A stretch of DNA of 64,000 nt from Cinnamomum chago (GCA_038049695.1 CP142457.1:24008501-24072500); one strand, 5' to 3'; shown: positions 48,401-62,514, numbered from the stretch's first letter. The notes: generated by a model from the letters alone, not told the origin. Made by a program: numbers and translations.

Positions 48401-49076
48401 TCTTTCGGAAACTAAAAAATCAGGATTGCATTCAAAAGCTGAAATCTCATCTCAAATCGAATCAACAAAACCCCAAATCGTCTCCTGCACTATAACTTAG
48501 AAAGATCTCAGCTTTTGTGGTTTTGGAGTGAGATCTACATACAAGAGAATGTGCAGAGAAAACCAGATATTATTACAAAAAGAGATCTTAAAAAAAAAAA
48601 GGTAAGATAAATTCATTTGATATGGCTGGAAAAAAAAATTGCCTAGGTGTGGTTCAAGGGCAAATAAGTCTTTTAAGGCAAGTAATTTGGCGCCAGTATG
48701 CACCAAACACATTTTATACGACCTACACTGTTAATACTAACAGAATCCGTCCATTTTGCATGTCAACTAAAACTACAGGTAGGTTTAGTCACAAATACCA
48801 AAGTTCAGGGATCACTCTGCAAAACGGCCAAAGTCCAGGTAGGTATAATGCTTTTTTCCCATATATATATAAAGTGCGACGGACCAACATGAGTCCGATT
48901 CATCGGATAGATGATCCAACAGCAGCCATGATTCATGTCAGCAATGTTCCTTTTTTTTTTATTCATCCCATATGCGCTGATGTCATCATGGTTCAATGGC
49001 CATTGTTCTGAAACGTTCTGTGGCCATTGTTTCTTTTCATTTTTTTTTCTTCTACCGGCCATAATACATTTGTTGA

Positions 49077-49111
49077 CTGACGTTCAGAACGTCCAACGTT
49101 CTGAACGTCAG
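49077..49111. repeat. Perfect 16-bp stem palindrome in the gypsy LTR
   Basis: CTGACGTTCAGAACGT (49077-49092) and ACGTTCTGAACGTCAG (49096-49111) are exact reverse complements around CCA. The other LTR has the same structure at 57096-57130 with one mismatch. The arms contain TGACGT and AACGTT cores of the kind plant bZIP factors bind. Confidence 0.9.
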
Positions 49112-50184
49112 TTAGATTACCCATTTATTTTTTATTTTTCTTTCTTTCTGTCAAATACAGAATTCCTTTTTTTTGTAGTCTTTCACCCAATCCATTCCAA
49201 CAATTCACCTGCACAAAACTGAGCCACCGTGCTCCCCCAATAATCCATTCCATCCAATATCATTTCTACTTACATCCAATTAACAAACTAAAATTAACAG
49301 TTAATTAAATAAACCCAAATTAATAACAGAACATGCTTGGAATCAGGGAAAACTAATAAGAAAACACATCCAATCAATAGAAGACATACACACATGCTTA
49401 ATTATAAAATGCAGATCTACTTGCCTCAACCAAGAAGAAGATTGGAATTGGGAAAATCTGAGGAGAAGCCCTACCACTACAGAAACCTCGATCTACCCCG
49501 ACTAAACGCAATCTAACACGCAAAGGAGAAGAAAAGAGAGGAAAAAATTAAGATCTAACCTAAATCTAAACCAAAGAGAATTGTTTGAGAAAATAAAAGA
49601 GAGGGAAATCTTACCAAACTGATGTCAATGGAAAGAGGAGATCGCGAGGAAGAAGGTAAGCGGCTCGGATCGCGGAAGTGATCCTTCAGGGAAAGAGTTC
49701 TGGAGCCTTGGAAAAATGAGGAAGAAGAAGAAGCTGCGGTAGGTTATCGTTCGTTGCAGAGAAAGAAAAAAGATTAGGGTTAATCTCTTGTTTAAGAAGA
49801 AAGGGAGGGGGGAAAAGACTAAGTTACCCTTTAAGTGGGTCCGGAGAAAGAATTAATTATTAGAAGGTTTTCTGGTCGTCGGATCACAACGAGCCAGAAG
49901 ACAAAATTGATCAACGCGACGAGACCTTTCCAACGAACCCAAAATCACGGCGATAGGAATCTTTCGGAAAAACAATCAATTTTTCTCTAATTTGCAAACT
50001 ACCCCCCCTACTAGGGTCAAACGAACTCAGAATCGCACGAAACTCCGTATGCACTATTCTAACACTAAAAGAAACTTGCTGACCATCTAAACCCACTTAA
50101 ATATCTAATAAAATAATATCAAAATAAATGGGTCAACGGGCCGGGTATTGGGCCCAACTGACCGAGTAAGGTCGCAGACCTTAC

Positions 50185-50196
50185 ATCTTTTACCTC
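50185..50196 (-). other. Polypurine tract of the gypsy element
   Basis: The minus strand reads AGAGGTAAAAGA immediately before the LTR start TGTAAGG at 50184. Confidence 0.7.
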
Positions 50197-50216
50197 TAAA
50201 AAGAACATTTGGTCCT

Positions 50217-50573
50217 TCAAATGCCTAAACATACCTCATCAGGAAAAAGATAGGGATACGCTTTCTGCATCTGGTCCTTGAGCTCCCATGTGGCCTCCTC
50301 CGGATTATGATGTTCCCATTGTACCTTAACCCACTGAATGGTCTTGGTACGCAGCACTACTTCCTTGGTGTCGATAATCTGTGTCGGATGCTCCACATAG
50401 GTTGCATCTGCTTGAATCTGAAGCGGCTCGTGCTGCAACACGTGAGTAGGATCTGAAACATATTTCCGAAGCATTGTTACATGGAAAACGTCGTGCACAC
50501 CGGCTAACTCAGGTGGTAGCACAAGACGATAGGCCACGTCTCCAATCCTGCTCTTAATCTCAAATGGTCCCAC
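50217..50573 (-). pseudogene. gypsy pol C-terminus: integrase tail and chromodomain
   Basis: 118 codons from GPFEIKSRIGDVAYRL through HDVFHVTMLRKYVSDP (the GPF/Y-type integrase C-terminus) to a chromodomain with VKVQWEHHNPEEATWEL near the end. Chromodomains on integrase are thought to steer chromoviruses to heterochromatin. The frame is not the same as the integrase core at 50830, so a frameshift lies between them. The domain itself looks well preserved. Confidence 0.88.
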
Positions 50574-50829
50574 AAACCTCTTCGCAAGCTTTCCTTTCTA
50601 TCCAAATCTGACAACTCCTCTCATCGGTGACACCTTCAGAAACACCTTATCCCCCCACTTGGAATTCTAGAGGTCTCCGCCTCTTGTCTGCATAACTCTT
50701 CTATCGATCACGTGACTCTTTCATCCTCATCTGAACAATTCTGACTTTCTCACAGGAGTCAGCAACCTTTGAGGGTCCATGGAAACTCAGAACTCCTACT
50801 TCCTCCCAACATGTTAGGGTCCTACATCT

Positions 50830-52188
50830 TCACCTGTATAATGCCTCAAATGGTGTCATTCCAATACTTGAATGATAGCTGTTATTGTAGGCAACCTCAC
50901 ATAGAGGCAAGCTTTCATCCCAACTCTCCTTAAAATCCAAAACACATGCTCGGAGAAGATCTTCCAATGTCTGGATGGTACGCTCAGACTGTCCATCTGT
51001 CTGAGGGTGGTAAGCTGCACTGAACTTCAACTGAGTACCCGTATATGATTGGAAAGTAGACCAAAATCGAGAGACAAACTTAGGGTCTCGATCGGATACT
51101 ATGGACTTAGGCACTCCATGCAACTTGACTATATTGTCCCTGTACAACACAATCATCTTGTTCATAAACTGACCAGTCTTGAATGGCAGAAAATGTGCTG
51201 ACTTCGTCAATCTATCCACAATCACCCAAATAGCATTATTGCCCTTCCTAGTATTTGGCAACCCTGACACAAAATCCATAGTGATGTGCTCCCATTTCCA
51301 TTGCGGAATGTCCAACGGGTGAAGCAAACCAGGAGGCTTCTTGTGTTCTGCCTTAATCTGCTGACAAGTCATACACTTAGAGACAAATTCTGCAATCTCT
51401 TTCTTCATTTTCACCCACCAATAGTGATTCTTCAAATTCTGATACATTTTGGTGCTCCCTGGGTGAACTGAATATCTGGTGTGGTGCACATCTATCATCA
51501 GCTCTAACTTGATGTCTTGCACATCTGGCACACACAACCTGTCTCTGCAGTACAAGATTCCTTCAATCAATCTGAACTCTGAATGATCATTAATGTGGTC
51601 AATAATTCTCTGCAACTCAGGATCATCTTTCTGAGCTTCCTTGATCCTGTTAACTATTTCTGGCTCCCAAACTCCCATAGTAGCAACCAATATCTTCTCA
51701 TTAACATGCCATACCTCCACATCCATATCTCTGAACTGCTCTATCCATCTCCATTCTGGAATTACACACCCACTGAAAGCTGGCTTCCTACTGAGAGCAT
51801 CTGCTACCACATTCACCTTACCAGGATGGTACTTAATCGGAAAATCATAATCCTTTATGTACTTCATCCATCTCCATTGCCTGTTATTCAAATCACCCTG
51901 TGTAAACAAATATTGCAAACTCTTGTGATCTGTGTGCACCTCAAATCTCTCTCCATACAGATAATGCCTCCACAATTTCAATGCAAAGACCACAACTGTC
52001 AGTTCTAAATCATGTGTGGCATACTTCTTCTCATGATCCTTCAACTGCCTGGACCCATATGCTATCACTTTATCATTCTGCATGAGAACGCAGCCCAAGC
52101 CAATCCCTGATGCATCTGTATAAACCACAAATCCTCCACTGCCTGAGGGTAAAGCAAGTATGGGAGCTGTAGTTAACCGGGTCTTCAA
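50830..52188 (-). pseudogene. gypsy RNase H and integrase core
   Basis: 452 codons. RNase H has [19 protein letters not shown] and [10 protein letters not shown]. The integrase zinc-binding region follows ([19 protein letters not shown]), then the catalytic core with MDFVSGLP (first Asp), IVSDRDPKF (second Asp) and the GQSERT Glu, and [19 protein letters not shown]. All three catalytic acids are visible. The open frame begins after a stop at the RT/RNase H junction (52189), so it is not expressed as one polyprotein now. Confidence 0.93.
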
Positions 52189-52994
52189 TTATTGAAAACT
52201 CTTCTCACATTCTTCTGTCCACACAAATGGGATATCCTTCCTTGTCAACTTAGTGAGTGGAGATGCTATGGTAGAAAACCCTTTCACGAACCTCCTGTAG
52301 TAGCCCGCAAGTCCTAGAAAACTGCGAATCTCTGCTACATTTCGTGGACTACCCCAATTAACAACCGCTGCTACCTTCTTAGGGTCCACTGTCAATCCAT
52401 CCTTAGAGATAATATGACCCAAAAATGCCACTTGCTCCAACCAAAATTCACATTTGTTCAGTTTAGCATATAATTGGTTATCCCTCAAAAGCTGCAACGA
52501 TGTCCTCAACTGATGCTCATGCTCTTCCTTAGATTTTGAGTACACCAATATATCATCAATGAAGACTACTACAAACTGATCTAGGAAAGGAGCAAACACC
52601 TTATTCATCAATGCCATAAAGATAGCGGGTGCATTTGTCAACCCGAAAGGCATCACGAGGAACTCAAAGTGGCCATATCTCGTCCGGAATGCAGTCTTAG
52701 GAATATCCTCTTCTCTGACTCGCAATTGATGATATCCGGATCGAGATCTATCTTCGAAAAGAATTGGGCTCCCTGCAATTGATCAAACAACTCATCAATC
52801 CTAGGTAACGGATACTTGTTTTTAACTGTCACCTGATTCAACTGTCGGTAGTCTATGCACATTCTCATAGTCCCATCCTTCTTCTTCACAAATATCACCG
52901 GAGCTCCCCACGGTGAAACGCTGGGTCTAATGAAACCCTTATCCAACAGATCTTCTATCTGTGTCTTCAACTCCTTCAATTCTGCTGGAGCCAT
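52189..52994 (-). pseudogene. gypsy reverse transcriptase, frameshifted
   Basis: Two overlapping frames. 52994-52653 carries the RT start ([46 protein letters not shown]). 52725-52189 carries [20 protein letters not shown], the catalytic FIDDILVYS box and [10 protein letters not shown]. The frame changes near 52735, between the first catalytic Asp region and the fingers. The upstream half is in the same frame as gag, supporting a single-ORF ancestor. Confidence 0.93.
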
Positions 52995-53108
52995 CCTGTA
53001 CGGAGCCCTAGATATAGGTGTTGTACCCGGTTATAATTCTATCGTGAAGTCCAACTCACGAACAGGTGGCAAACCAGGAATCTCCTCCGGAAATAAATCC
53101 AGGAATTC

Positions 53109-53600
53109 TCACGCCACAAGAATCTCTTCAATGGTCTTAGACTCCTTGTCTTCCGCGATAAATGCGATAAAACCTTCACAACCACTCCTTATCAATCGTT
53201 CTGCCTTCAACGCAGAAATCAACCGAGTGGAAGTAGACTTCTTAGCTCCCACAAACTCAACACTACAATCTGCATCCTGTAACCTCACGGTCTTGTTAAA
53301 ACAATCTAACACCGCTCGGTTCGCTGCTAACCAATCCATTCCAAGAATCACGTCAAACTCCGACATCGGTAAAATAATCAAACTGACAGTCATCACAACT
53401 CCTCCAATCTGAATACTACATCTAGGGTAGATAACATTACAAGGTACATGTCTTCCCATAAGGGTAGCTACTATCAAATCATATGGTAGTGTTTCCTTAT
53501 CCTCCCCCAAGTGAAGTGCAAAAGCTGGTGCAACAAATGAGTGTGTAGATCTAGGATCAAATAGAACTTTAGCATCAAACCCACAAACTGAAAGTGTACC
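53109..53600 (-). pseudogene. gypsy aspartic protease region
   Basis: Around 53570-53540 the translation shows FDPRSTHSFV, where the retropepsin active site normally has Asp-(Thr/Ser/Pro)-Gly, so the Gly is Arg here. Downstream is the flap-side hydrophobic stretch and DVILGMDWLA, typical of gypsy proteases. Stops occur at about 53600 and at 53109-53111. Probably inactive. Confidence 0.8.
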
Positions 53601-53678
53601 TTATATGACATTGCCTGCAGCCTCTGCCTCCTCATGCGTCAAAGCATAAGCTCTCCCTGCCAGCTGGGGACGTTGCTG

Positions 53679-54956
53679 CTAATAATACTGCTGATGTGGC
53701 CTAGGACCACGAGCTTGGAATCTGGGTGGTGCCGGAGGTCTCTGCTGGAATCGCTGATGTGGTACCGGAGGACGCTGCTGTGGTACTGGAGGACGCTGAT
53801 GTGGTGGCTGGGGTGGTCTGACAATCATCTGTTGTTGTTGGGGTCTAGCCTGTGCAGGTGGCACCTGTCTCAACGGCTGCGCAGGATGTGGAGGCCTGAG
53901 CGCTGGAGTTGAGAATGCTGGTGGTGCCACTCCTATCTTCCCTGGACAGTTGCGAACTTTATGCCTTGGGTCTCCACAATGAAAACATGCCCCCGTCTGT
54001 TTCCTACAATCACGAACATGATGGCTACCCCCACAGAAAGTGCAAGTGATCCGCTGAGGTAACTGGCGAAGCACTGGTTCAACCCGAAGCCTCTTAGATG
54101 CTGGCTGCTAATAATACTGGGAGGAAGAACCCTGTGCCTTGGGTTGAGGTATTAATGCCAAGATCCTCTGCTGCTCCAAGGCAATCACCTCCTTAAGAGA
54201 CTCCTCTGCCCAATAAGCTTCTTTGACCACATCATCATAATCAGTCAGCTTACTACGCTGCACTTGCATCTTGATATCTGCTCGCAGTCCCTTGATAAAC
54301 CTCCTAACCCTCTCTGATTCGGGCTGAATCAGATTCCCTGCAAACCTGGATAGGTGGGTGAAAGAGATCTCATAGTCTTGTACTGACAGGTCACCCTGAA
54401 CCAATCTCTCAAACTCCTCCATCTTCTGATCCCAATAGTGCTCAGGGATATACTTCTTTTGGAACTGCTCAGTGAAGGTCTTCCAGGCTACATCTTCTGC
54501 TATCGTTTCATAAGGATGCTTCACTGTCTTCCACCACCTCTCTGCTGCCCCACGTAACATGTGGGTCGCTAGTTGCACCTGTTGGACACCCGTGCACTTG
54601 AATACTTCATAGATTTTCTCCATCTGAACAACCCACTCATCTGCCATAGCGGGGTCCTCAATGCCATGAAACTCTGGTGGGAACCTCTTCCTGAATTTCT
54701 CAACCAGCTCGTTGAGATCATATTCCTTGGGCTGTGGCTGGCCCACTTTCTGCACTACCTCAAGCATCTGAGCCTGGAATACAGTCTGACTCTCGTTCTG
54801 TCTAGTACTCTGTTCAGCCAAATCCTTCTCAGACTGAATAAATGCTGCCATAAATTGATGAAATTGATTCTCTGGACCACTTTGAGAAGAACTGCCCTCT
54901 GGCGGTGGTCCGTTATTAGTTCGGGTGGTTCTACCGGCCATCGTCCAGTAAAACAT
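53679..54956 (-). pseudogene. gypsy gag with two CCHC-type knuckles, in-frame TAGs
   Basis: A likely start is the Met at about 54941 (MAGRTTRTNN). The capsid region has the retrotransposon-gag block FRKRFPPEFHG, ATHMLRGAAERWWKTV, FQKKYIPEHYWDQKMEEFER and RVRRFIKGLR. After a TAG at 54108-54110 the same frame continues with two zinc knuckles (CTFCGGSHHVRDC and CFHCGDPRHKVRNC, about 54050-53950) and a Pro/Gln-rich linker to a second TAG at 53679-53681. Both TAGs sit in the same 15-base context (CAGTATTATTAGCAG). The frame is shared with the protease and the first half of RT. Confidence 0.9.
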
Positions 54957-55090
54957 TCAAGGTTAGTTCCAATATGCCCCAAGCTAACAATACAATGCTA
55001 AGAAAGAACTACAAAGCCAACCTACTAACTAACGGAATCCTCACACGCGTCCTATGGTTTCTAAAATTTTTACCCTGAGAAACCATTCAT

Positions 55091-55103
55091 TGCTCTGATA
55101 CCA
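55091..55103 (-). other. Primer binding site of the gypsy element
   Basis: TGCTCTGATACCA is the reverse complement of TGGTATCAGAGCA (initiator Met tRNA), three bases inside the LTR end at 55107. Confidence 0.93.
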
Positions 55104-55106
55104 TCA

Positions 55107-58100
55107 TGTCATGTCCCCCGAACCCGATTAGAAAATAAACCGGATCTGGGGAGTGAAATTTTGGGCCAATTAAAATTTTTTGCCCTTTTTGGCCCAAGAA
55201 TCGTAAGTCCGCTGCGAGGATATTGCATTTCAAACCTCAAGTAATATAAAACTGCGGAGTTCATACGATTTGAGGCATATTAAATTTCGAAGCAATGAAT
55301 AACAATCTCCTTAATAATTAAAGTTGCACAAGGAAATGATAAACTAATCAAGGAATTAAAGTATTAACAAAGGCCATCCCAATATCCAAGGCCTTTTAAA
55401 AGAACATGATGTCAATGAAAGAAAAGTTCAACGAAGAATAAAAATGAATTAAATAAAGTCTAATATTTGTCCCAAAGTGAGTCTCTCATGTGCCTGGTAA
55501 TGATGACGCTACTCTACGTCATCGGCACTCCACTCCCGTGCCTCCTCTGCTCGTCGGAGATACTCTGGGATCTCCTCACCGGCCTGCTCCTCGAAGTAGT
55601 ACTCACCTGAGGAGTCTGCACACCAAGGAACCGAGTCAACGACATGTTGAGCAATAGATAAGCAAGATATAATTAAAACATAACATGCATCAAATATAGG
55701 AGTAATGACAAGTACAAGATCGTAGGAATACAAGGAACAATACTAGGTATGTAGCATGAATAAATATCATCAGAATAAAAAAAAAGGAAATCTAGCAATA
55801 CTAACAATCACCACTACCAATGTAATACAATGCACAAGAGGAAGACTCCGTGGATGTCCAAGCCACCTAACGGGGTACCAGTAACAATCCTACCCGGACT
55901 ACTGATACCAAAGTCCGGCTCCAGGGGGATCCAAGCTCCCAGTCCTGGGAATAGTAGCACGGTCTAAGCCCGCTCCCAACTATTCAACGCCATGGACGCA
56001 GTCCAAAGTCGACTGCCCACCCCGATGTCCGAGTATCAATAAACCCCCAAACTGCAGCTGGCCATGATATGCAAATAATAATAATAAAGTGGTGTTGACA
56101 CGAAAATAAACCAAGACAAGCAAGTCTGGCTAGCTCAATATACAAGACATGTTCATAGAGATTATCTCCTCCAAGTCAATACAAGACAAACCCAATCACG
56201 TGATAATCTCTTCAGTCTAGCCAGTCATGTTTATCAATTACATAACACGGGGTCCTAAGGTACACTCTAAGTCAGGTCCAAGTTCTAATTCTACAAGGGA
56301 TTATGTTTCATAATTAATTAGGTGTTTTATGCCAAGAGAGTGTACAAGGATACAAAATCAACGGATATGATTAACAAATCAAGGAGATATTACAATCCAA
56401 TCCTAGGCAAGTGTTGCCATCCATGTACCATATGTGATGTAACGGAGTGCGTGGGGAATTCGAATAATCAATGTTTATAAAGAATTTCCTTGGTGTACAA
56501 TCATGTTGAGCATCGATTGATTCAATTCCATACGCATTCGGTTAACCATACACAATACACGAATACTTAGACAACCCATCAAAGCACACCAAGCCACGTG
56601 CTACGATTTCAAAACCCCATTAATGGTCACGTGAGAGTGGTTTCATGGTTTCCAATGTCTAAGACCCAAACCTAGGCTAACAATCTCGTTACTAACAAGA
56701 AAGTGGTCTAATAATTAATCTCCTTAACTACCTCCCTACTTGATCCCCAATCATCGCGAGATATATCATTGGATTCTACGCTCAAAGAGCTTTCCAACGA
56801 TATATGGCTCGCGAAATTCCGACGTAAGGTTCAGAAGTTATGGCCCATAGAAGTTTAACCCTTTATATATATATATATAAAGCGCGACGGACCAACATGA
56901 GTCCGATTCATCGAACAGATGATCCAACAGCAGCCATGATTCATGTCAGCAACGTTCCTTCTTCTTTTTCTTTTTTTTTTATTCATCCCATATGCGCTGA
57001 TGTCATCATGGTTCAATGGCCATTGTTCTGAAACGTTCTGTGGCCATTGTTTCTTTTCATTTTTTTTCTTCTACAAGCCAGAATACATTTGTTGACTGAC
57101 GTTCAGAACGTCCAACGTTCTGAACATCAGTTAGATTACCCATTTATTTTTTATTTTTCTTTCTTTCTTTCTGTTAAATATAGAACTCCAATTTTTTTGT
57201 AGTCTTTCACCCAATCCATTCCAACAATTCACCTGCACAAACTAAGTCACCGTGCTCCCCCAATAATCCATTCCATCCAATATCATTTCTACTTACATCC
57301 AATTAACAAACTAAAATTAATAGTTAATTAAATAAACCCAAATTAATAACAGAACAGGCTTGGAATTAGGGAAAACTAATAAGAAAACACATCCAATCAA
57401 TAGAAGACATACACACATGCTTAATTATAAAATGCAGATCTACTTGCCTCAACTAAGAAGAAGATTGGAATTGGAAAAATCTGAGGAGAAGCCCTACCAC
57501 TGCAGAAACCTCGATTTACCCCGACCGAACGCAATCTAACACACAAAGGAGAAGAAAAGAGAGGAAAAGATTAAGATCTAACCTAAATCTAAACCAAAGA
57601 GAATTGTTTGAGAAAATAAAAGAGAGGGAAATCTCACCAAACTGATGTCAATGGAAAGAGGAGATCGCGAGGAAGAAGGTGAGCGGCTCGGTTCGCGGAA
57701 GTGATCCTTCAGGGAAAGAGTTCTGGAGCCTTGGAAAAATGAGGAAGAAGAAGAAGCTGCGGTAGGTTATCGTTCGTTGCAGAGAAAGAAAAAAGATTAG
57801 GGTTAATCTCTTGTTTAAGAAGAAAGGGAGGGGGGAAAAGACTAAGTTACCCTTTAAGTGGGCCCGGAGAAAGAATTAATTATTAGAAGGTTTTCTGGTC
57901 GTCGGATCGCAACGAGCCAGAAGACAAAATTGATCAACGCGACGAGACCTTTCCAACGAACCCAAAATCACGGCGATAGGAATCTTTTGGAAAAACACTC
58001 AATTTTTCTCTAATTTGCAAACTACCCCCCTACTAGGGTCAAACGAACTCAGAATCGCACGAAACTCCGCATGCACTATTCTAACACTAAAAGAAACTCG

Positions 58101-58219
58101 CTGACCATCTAAACCCACTTAAATATCTAATAAAATAATAATTAAAATAATATCAAAATAAATGGGTCAACGAGCCGGGTATTGGGCCCAACTGACCGAG
58201 TAAGGTCGCAGACCTTACA
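55107..58219 (-). mobile_element. 5' LTR of the gypsy element
   Basis: 3113 bp, the empty counterpart of 44807-50184. It runs from TGTAAGG (58219) to GACATGACA (55107) on the minus strand. The TA repeat at 56864-56879 is the site where the sister LTR carries the Pack-MULE. The GTCAT TSD follows at 58220. Confidence 0.93.
57096..57130. repeat. Palindrome in the second gypsy LTR
   Basis: Same 16-bp stem as at 49077-49111, with one mismatch (A at 57126 in the right arm). CCA loop. Confidence 0.88.
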
Positions 58220-58231
58220 GTCATTATATCT

Positions 58232-59990
58232 TGTTAGGGATTTTGTATTTGCAATTTGATGGATGCATTTTCACTTTAGCATCATTTGAATCTTCACACT
58301 TGCATTGTTTTAGAAAACCTTGAAATCTGGTTTTATACATGCATTGCTTTTAAGATTTGTAAAAGTATTGTTTTATGGATGTTTTGTTTCTAAACTTGGA
58401 TGCATTGATTTTAGAATCTAAACTCTTTTGAAAACCTAATTATTTGTGCATTACTTTTGAGAAATCATTTTGAGGATTTAGGTTTATGTCTTGCATACAT
58501 TCATCACTTTCAAAATCATCTTTGTATGCATTTTCATATGAAAAGAGTTTTTAGAAATCAAGCTAGCCTTTGGTTTTAAAGTTTCAAATCATTTTAGGCT
58601 TTTTGTGTTTCATGTTTTTAAACATCTTCGTTTGATTTAAAACATATTTCCAAGCTTGGTTTAGTAGCCCAAAAATCCCCACAAAGATAAACCTTCAAAT
58701 ATGCAAAAGTTGAGAATTTTTGTCCCAGGGGGGCGGTCCGGCAGTGTCGCCGGTCGACCGGCCCAGAGGTCCCGGTCGACCGGGAACACTGCAGGCCACC
58801 TGGGCCCCTGGAGCCCCAACGGTCATTTTTCTGACCGTTGTGTGATCCCGGTCGACCGAGACCTGTTTGCAGGTCGACCGAGGACTAGCCGTTGGACTGT
58901 TTTCTTGTATAAAGTCCATTCATTTCCAACCTTTTTCAAGGCTTGAACCATGAACTTTTGAGACCATTTTGGAGCCAAAGAAAGGATAAGAAGTTGGAAA
59001 GGCTAGAGGGCTGTTTGGAAATCAAATACTTGAGTTTTAAAAAGGTACACTTTACTTGTATTTTGATTTCCATTAAAATTGAAATCCATGCATGTTTAAA
59101 TCTTTGTATTTTCATTGATGCATGATTTCTAGCTTTTAAAGAGTTGTTTTGCAAACTCATTATCATCATTGGTAAATTAGAATGGTTTGCAATCACTCTT
59201 GCCTAAATCACATGTGTTCTTAGACCTTACCATTCATACAACTTGTTTTAGATCATTTCTTTAAGTTGTTTGAATTCTTCATGTGATTAGCATTTACCTT
59301 CAATCATCATTTTATAAGCCTTGATTTTAAAATGCATCATGCATTCATTTAAGAGCTTCATTGTAGAAATTGATTGAAGTAAAGCATTCATACACTTGTG
59401 CACACACTTTAACTTGTTTTAGTGTATGATTGTAATTGGAATTTCACTTTCACATTAGCCTATTTTAGAGGCAATTCCATTGTGCTTAAATTGTATCTCT
59501 TAGAGTGATCTTTTGTAAAGACACCTTCTTAGAGAAATCTTGATTTGTAAAGGTTATTGCTTAGCCTAAGAAAAGCATCTTGTAAAGGTTATTGCTTAGC
59601 CTAAGAAAAGCATTTTGTAAAGGTTATTGCTTAGCCTATAAAAGCACATTGAGAGGTTGTTGTTTAGCCTAGAAAAACAACATTGTAAGGGTTATTGCTT
59701 AGCCTAGTAAAAAGCATAAATAGTGAAATCCGGTGGGGTGATTGGATCACAAGCCGGTAGTGGACGTAGGCATTGAGGCCGAACCACTATAAACCTTGGT
59801 GTTGTGGTGTTTGCTTTTGTGGTGATTGTTTATATTAGCTTCCGCATATTGTTTGATTAATCATCACATGTGACTAGTTTATGTTAAGAAATTAATATTT
59901 GTCTTAATTGGTCATTGTTGTAGCACACCCTATTCACCCCCCTCCCCCCCCCCCCCCCCCCTTCTAGGGTTAGGATCCCAAGGACTTTCA
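58232..59990 (+). mobile_element. Solo LTR (GGTCGACC family) with TSD TATCT
   Basis: TGTTAGGGATTTTG to GGACTTTCA, 1759 bp. TATCT at 58227-58231 is repeated at 59991-59995. It has three full GGTCGACC palindromes (about 58751-58860), five TTATTGCTTAGCC-type units (about 59545-59715), GCCGAACCACTATAAA (about 59779) and a long C-run (59933-59961). It is closest to the truncated LTR at 1-1082. Confidence 0.95.
58748..58914 (+). promoter_or_regulatory. LTR promoter with two full MSA-consensus motifs
   Basis: CCCAACGGTCA (58815-58825) fits YCYAACGGYYA on the plus strand. CTGACCGTTG follows in inverted orientation (58831-58840). TAGCCGTTGGA (58886-58896) gives TCCAACGGCTA on the minus strand, again a full match. 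TATAAAG lies at 58908-58914, 12 bp downstream. GGTCGACC palindromes surround the motifs. Function is inferred. Confidence 0.6.
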
Positions 59991-59995
59991 TATCT

Positions 59996-62514
<2,519 letters not shown>

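Larger units (their letters stand above)
46592..48860 (+). mobile_element. Pack-MULE (Mutator-like, gene-capturing, non-autonomous)
   Basis: The ends are inverted repeats: GGGAAAAAAGCATTATACC at 46592 and its reverse complement ending at 48860. Similarity continues for over 100 bp (shared GCAGAGT, ACTTTGGTATT and ACTAAACCTACCTGTAGTT blocks). The flanking 9 bases are ATATATATA on both sides (46583-46591 and 48861-48869), fitting the 9-bp duplication of Mutator elements, although the target is a TA repeat. There is no transposase. Instead the interior is GC-rich and carries plant gene sequence. It is absent from the other gypsy LTR, so it arrived after the gypsy element. Confidence 0.87.
44807..50184 (-). 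mobile_element. 3' LTR of the gypsy element, with nested Pack-MULE
   Basis: It matches 55107-58219 on both sides of a 2269-bp insertion (46592-48860). On the minus strand the LTR begins TGTAAGGTC at 50184 and ends at 44807. LTR sequences differ by a few percent by eye, so the insertion is considerably older than the tandem element. Confidence 0.92.
44807..58219 (-). mobile_element. Ty3/gypsy chromovirus (Tekay/Del-like), TSD GTCAT, degraded
   Basis: Two LTRs with TGTAAGGTCTGCG...GTGACA-type termini on the minus strand flank a gag-pol region. GTCAT at 44802-44806 is repeated at 58220-58224. Domain order on the minus strand is gag (54956-53679), protease, RT (52994-52189), RNase H and integrase (52188-50830), and chromodomain (50573-50217). 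The lineage call rests on the chromodomain, long LTRs and Met-tRNA primer site. Several stops and frameshifts mean it is not autonomous now. One LTR is enlarged to 5378 bp by a nested Pack-MULE. Confidence 0.93.

Noticed and set aside
50217-54956. An intact, autonomous gypsy polyprotein
   Set aside because: Stops at 54108, 53679, about 53600 and 53109, frameshifts near 52735 and between 50830 and 50573, a stop at the RT/RNase H junction, and a changed protease active-site Gly.
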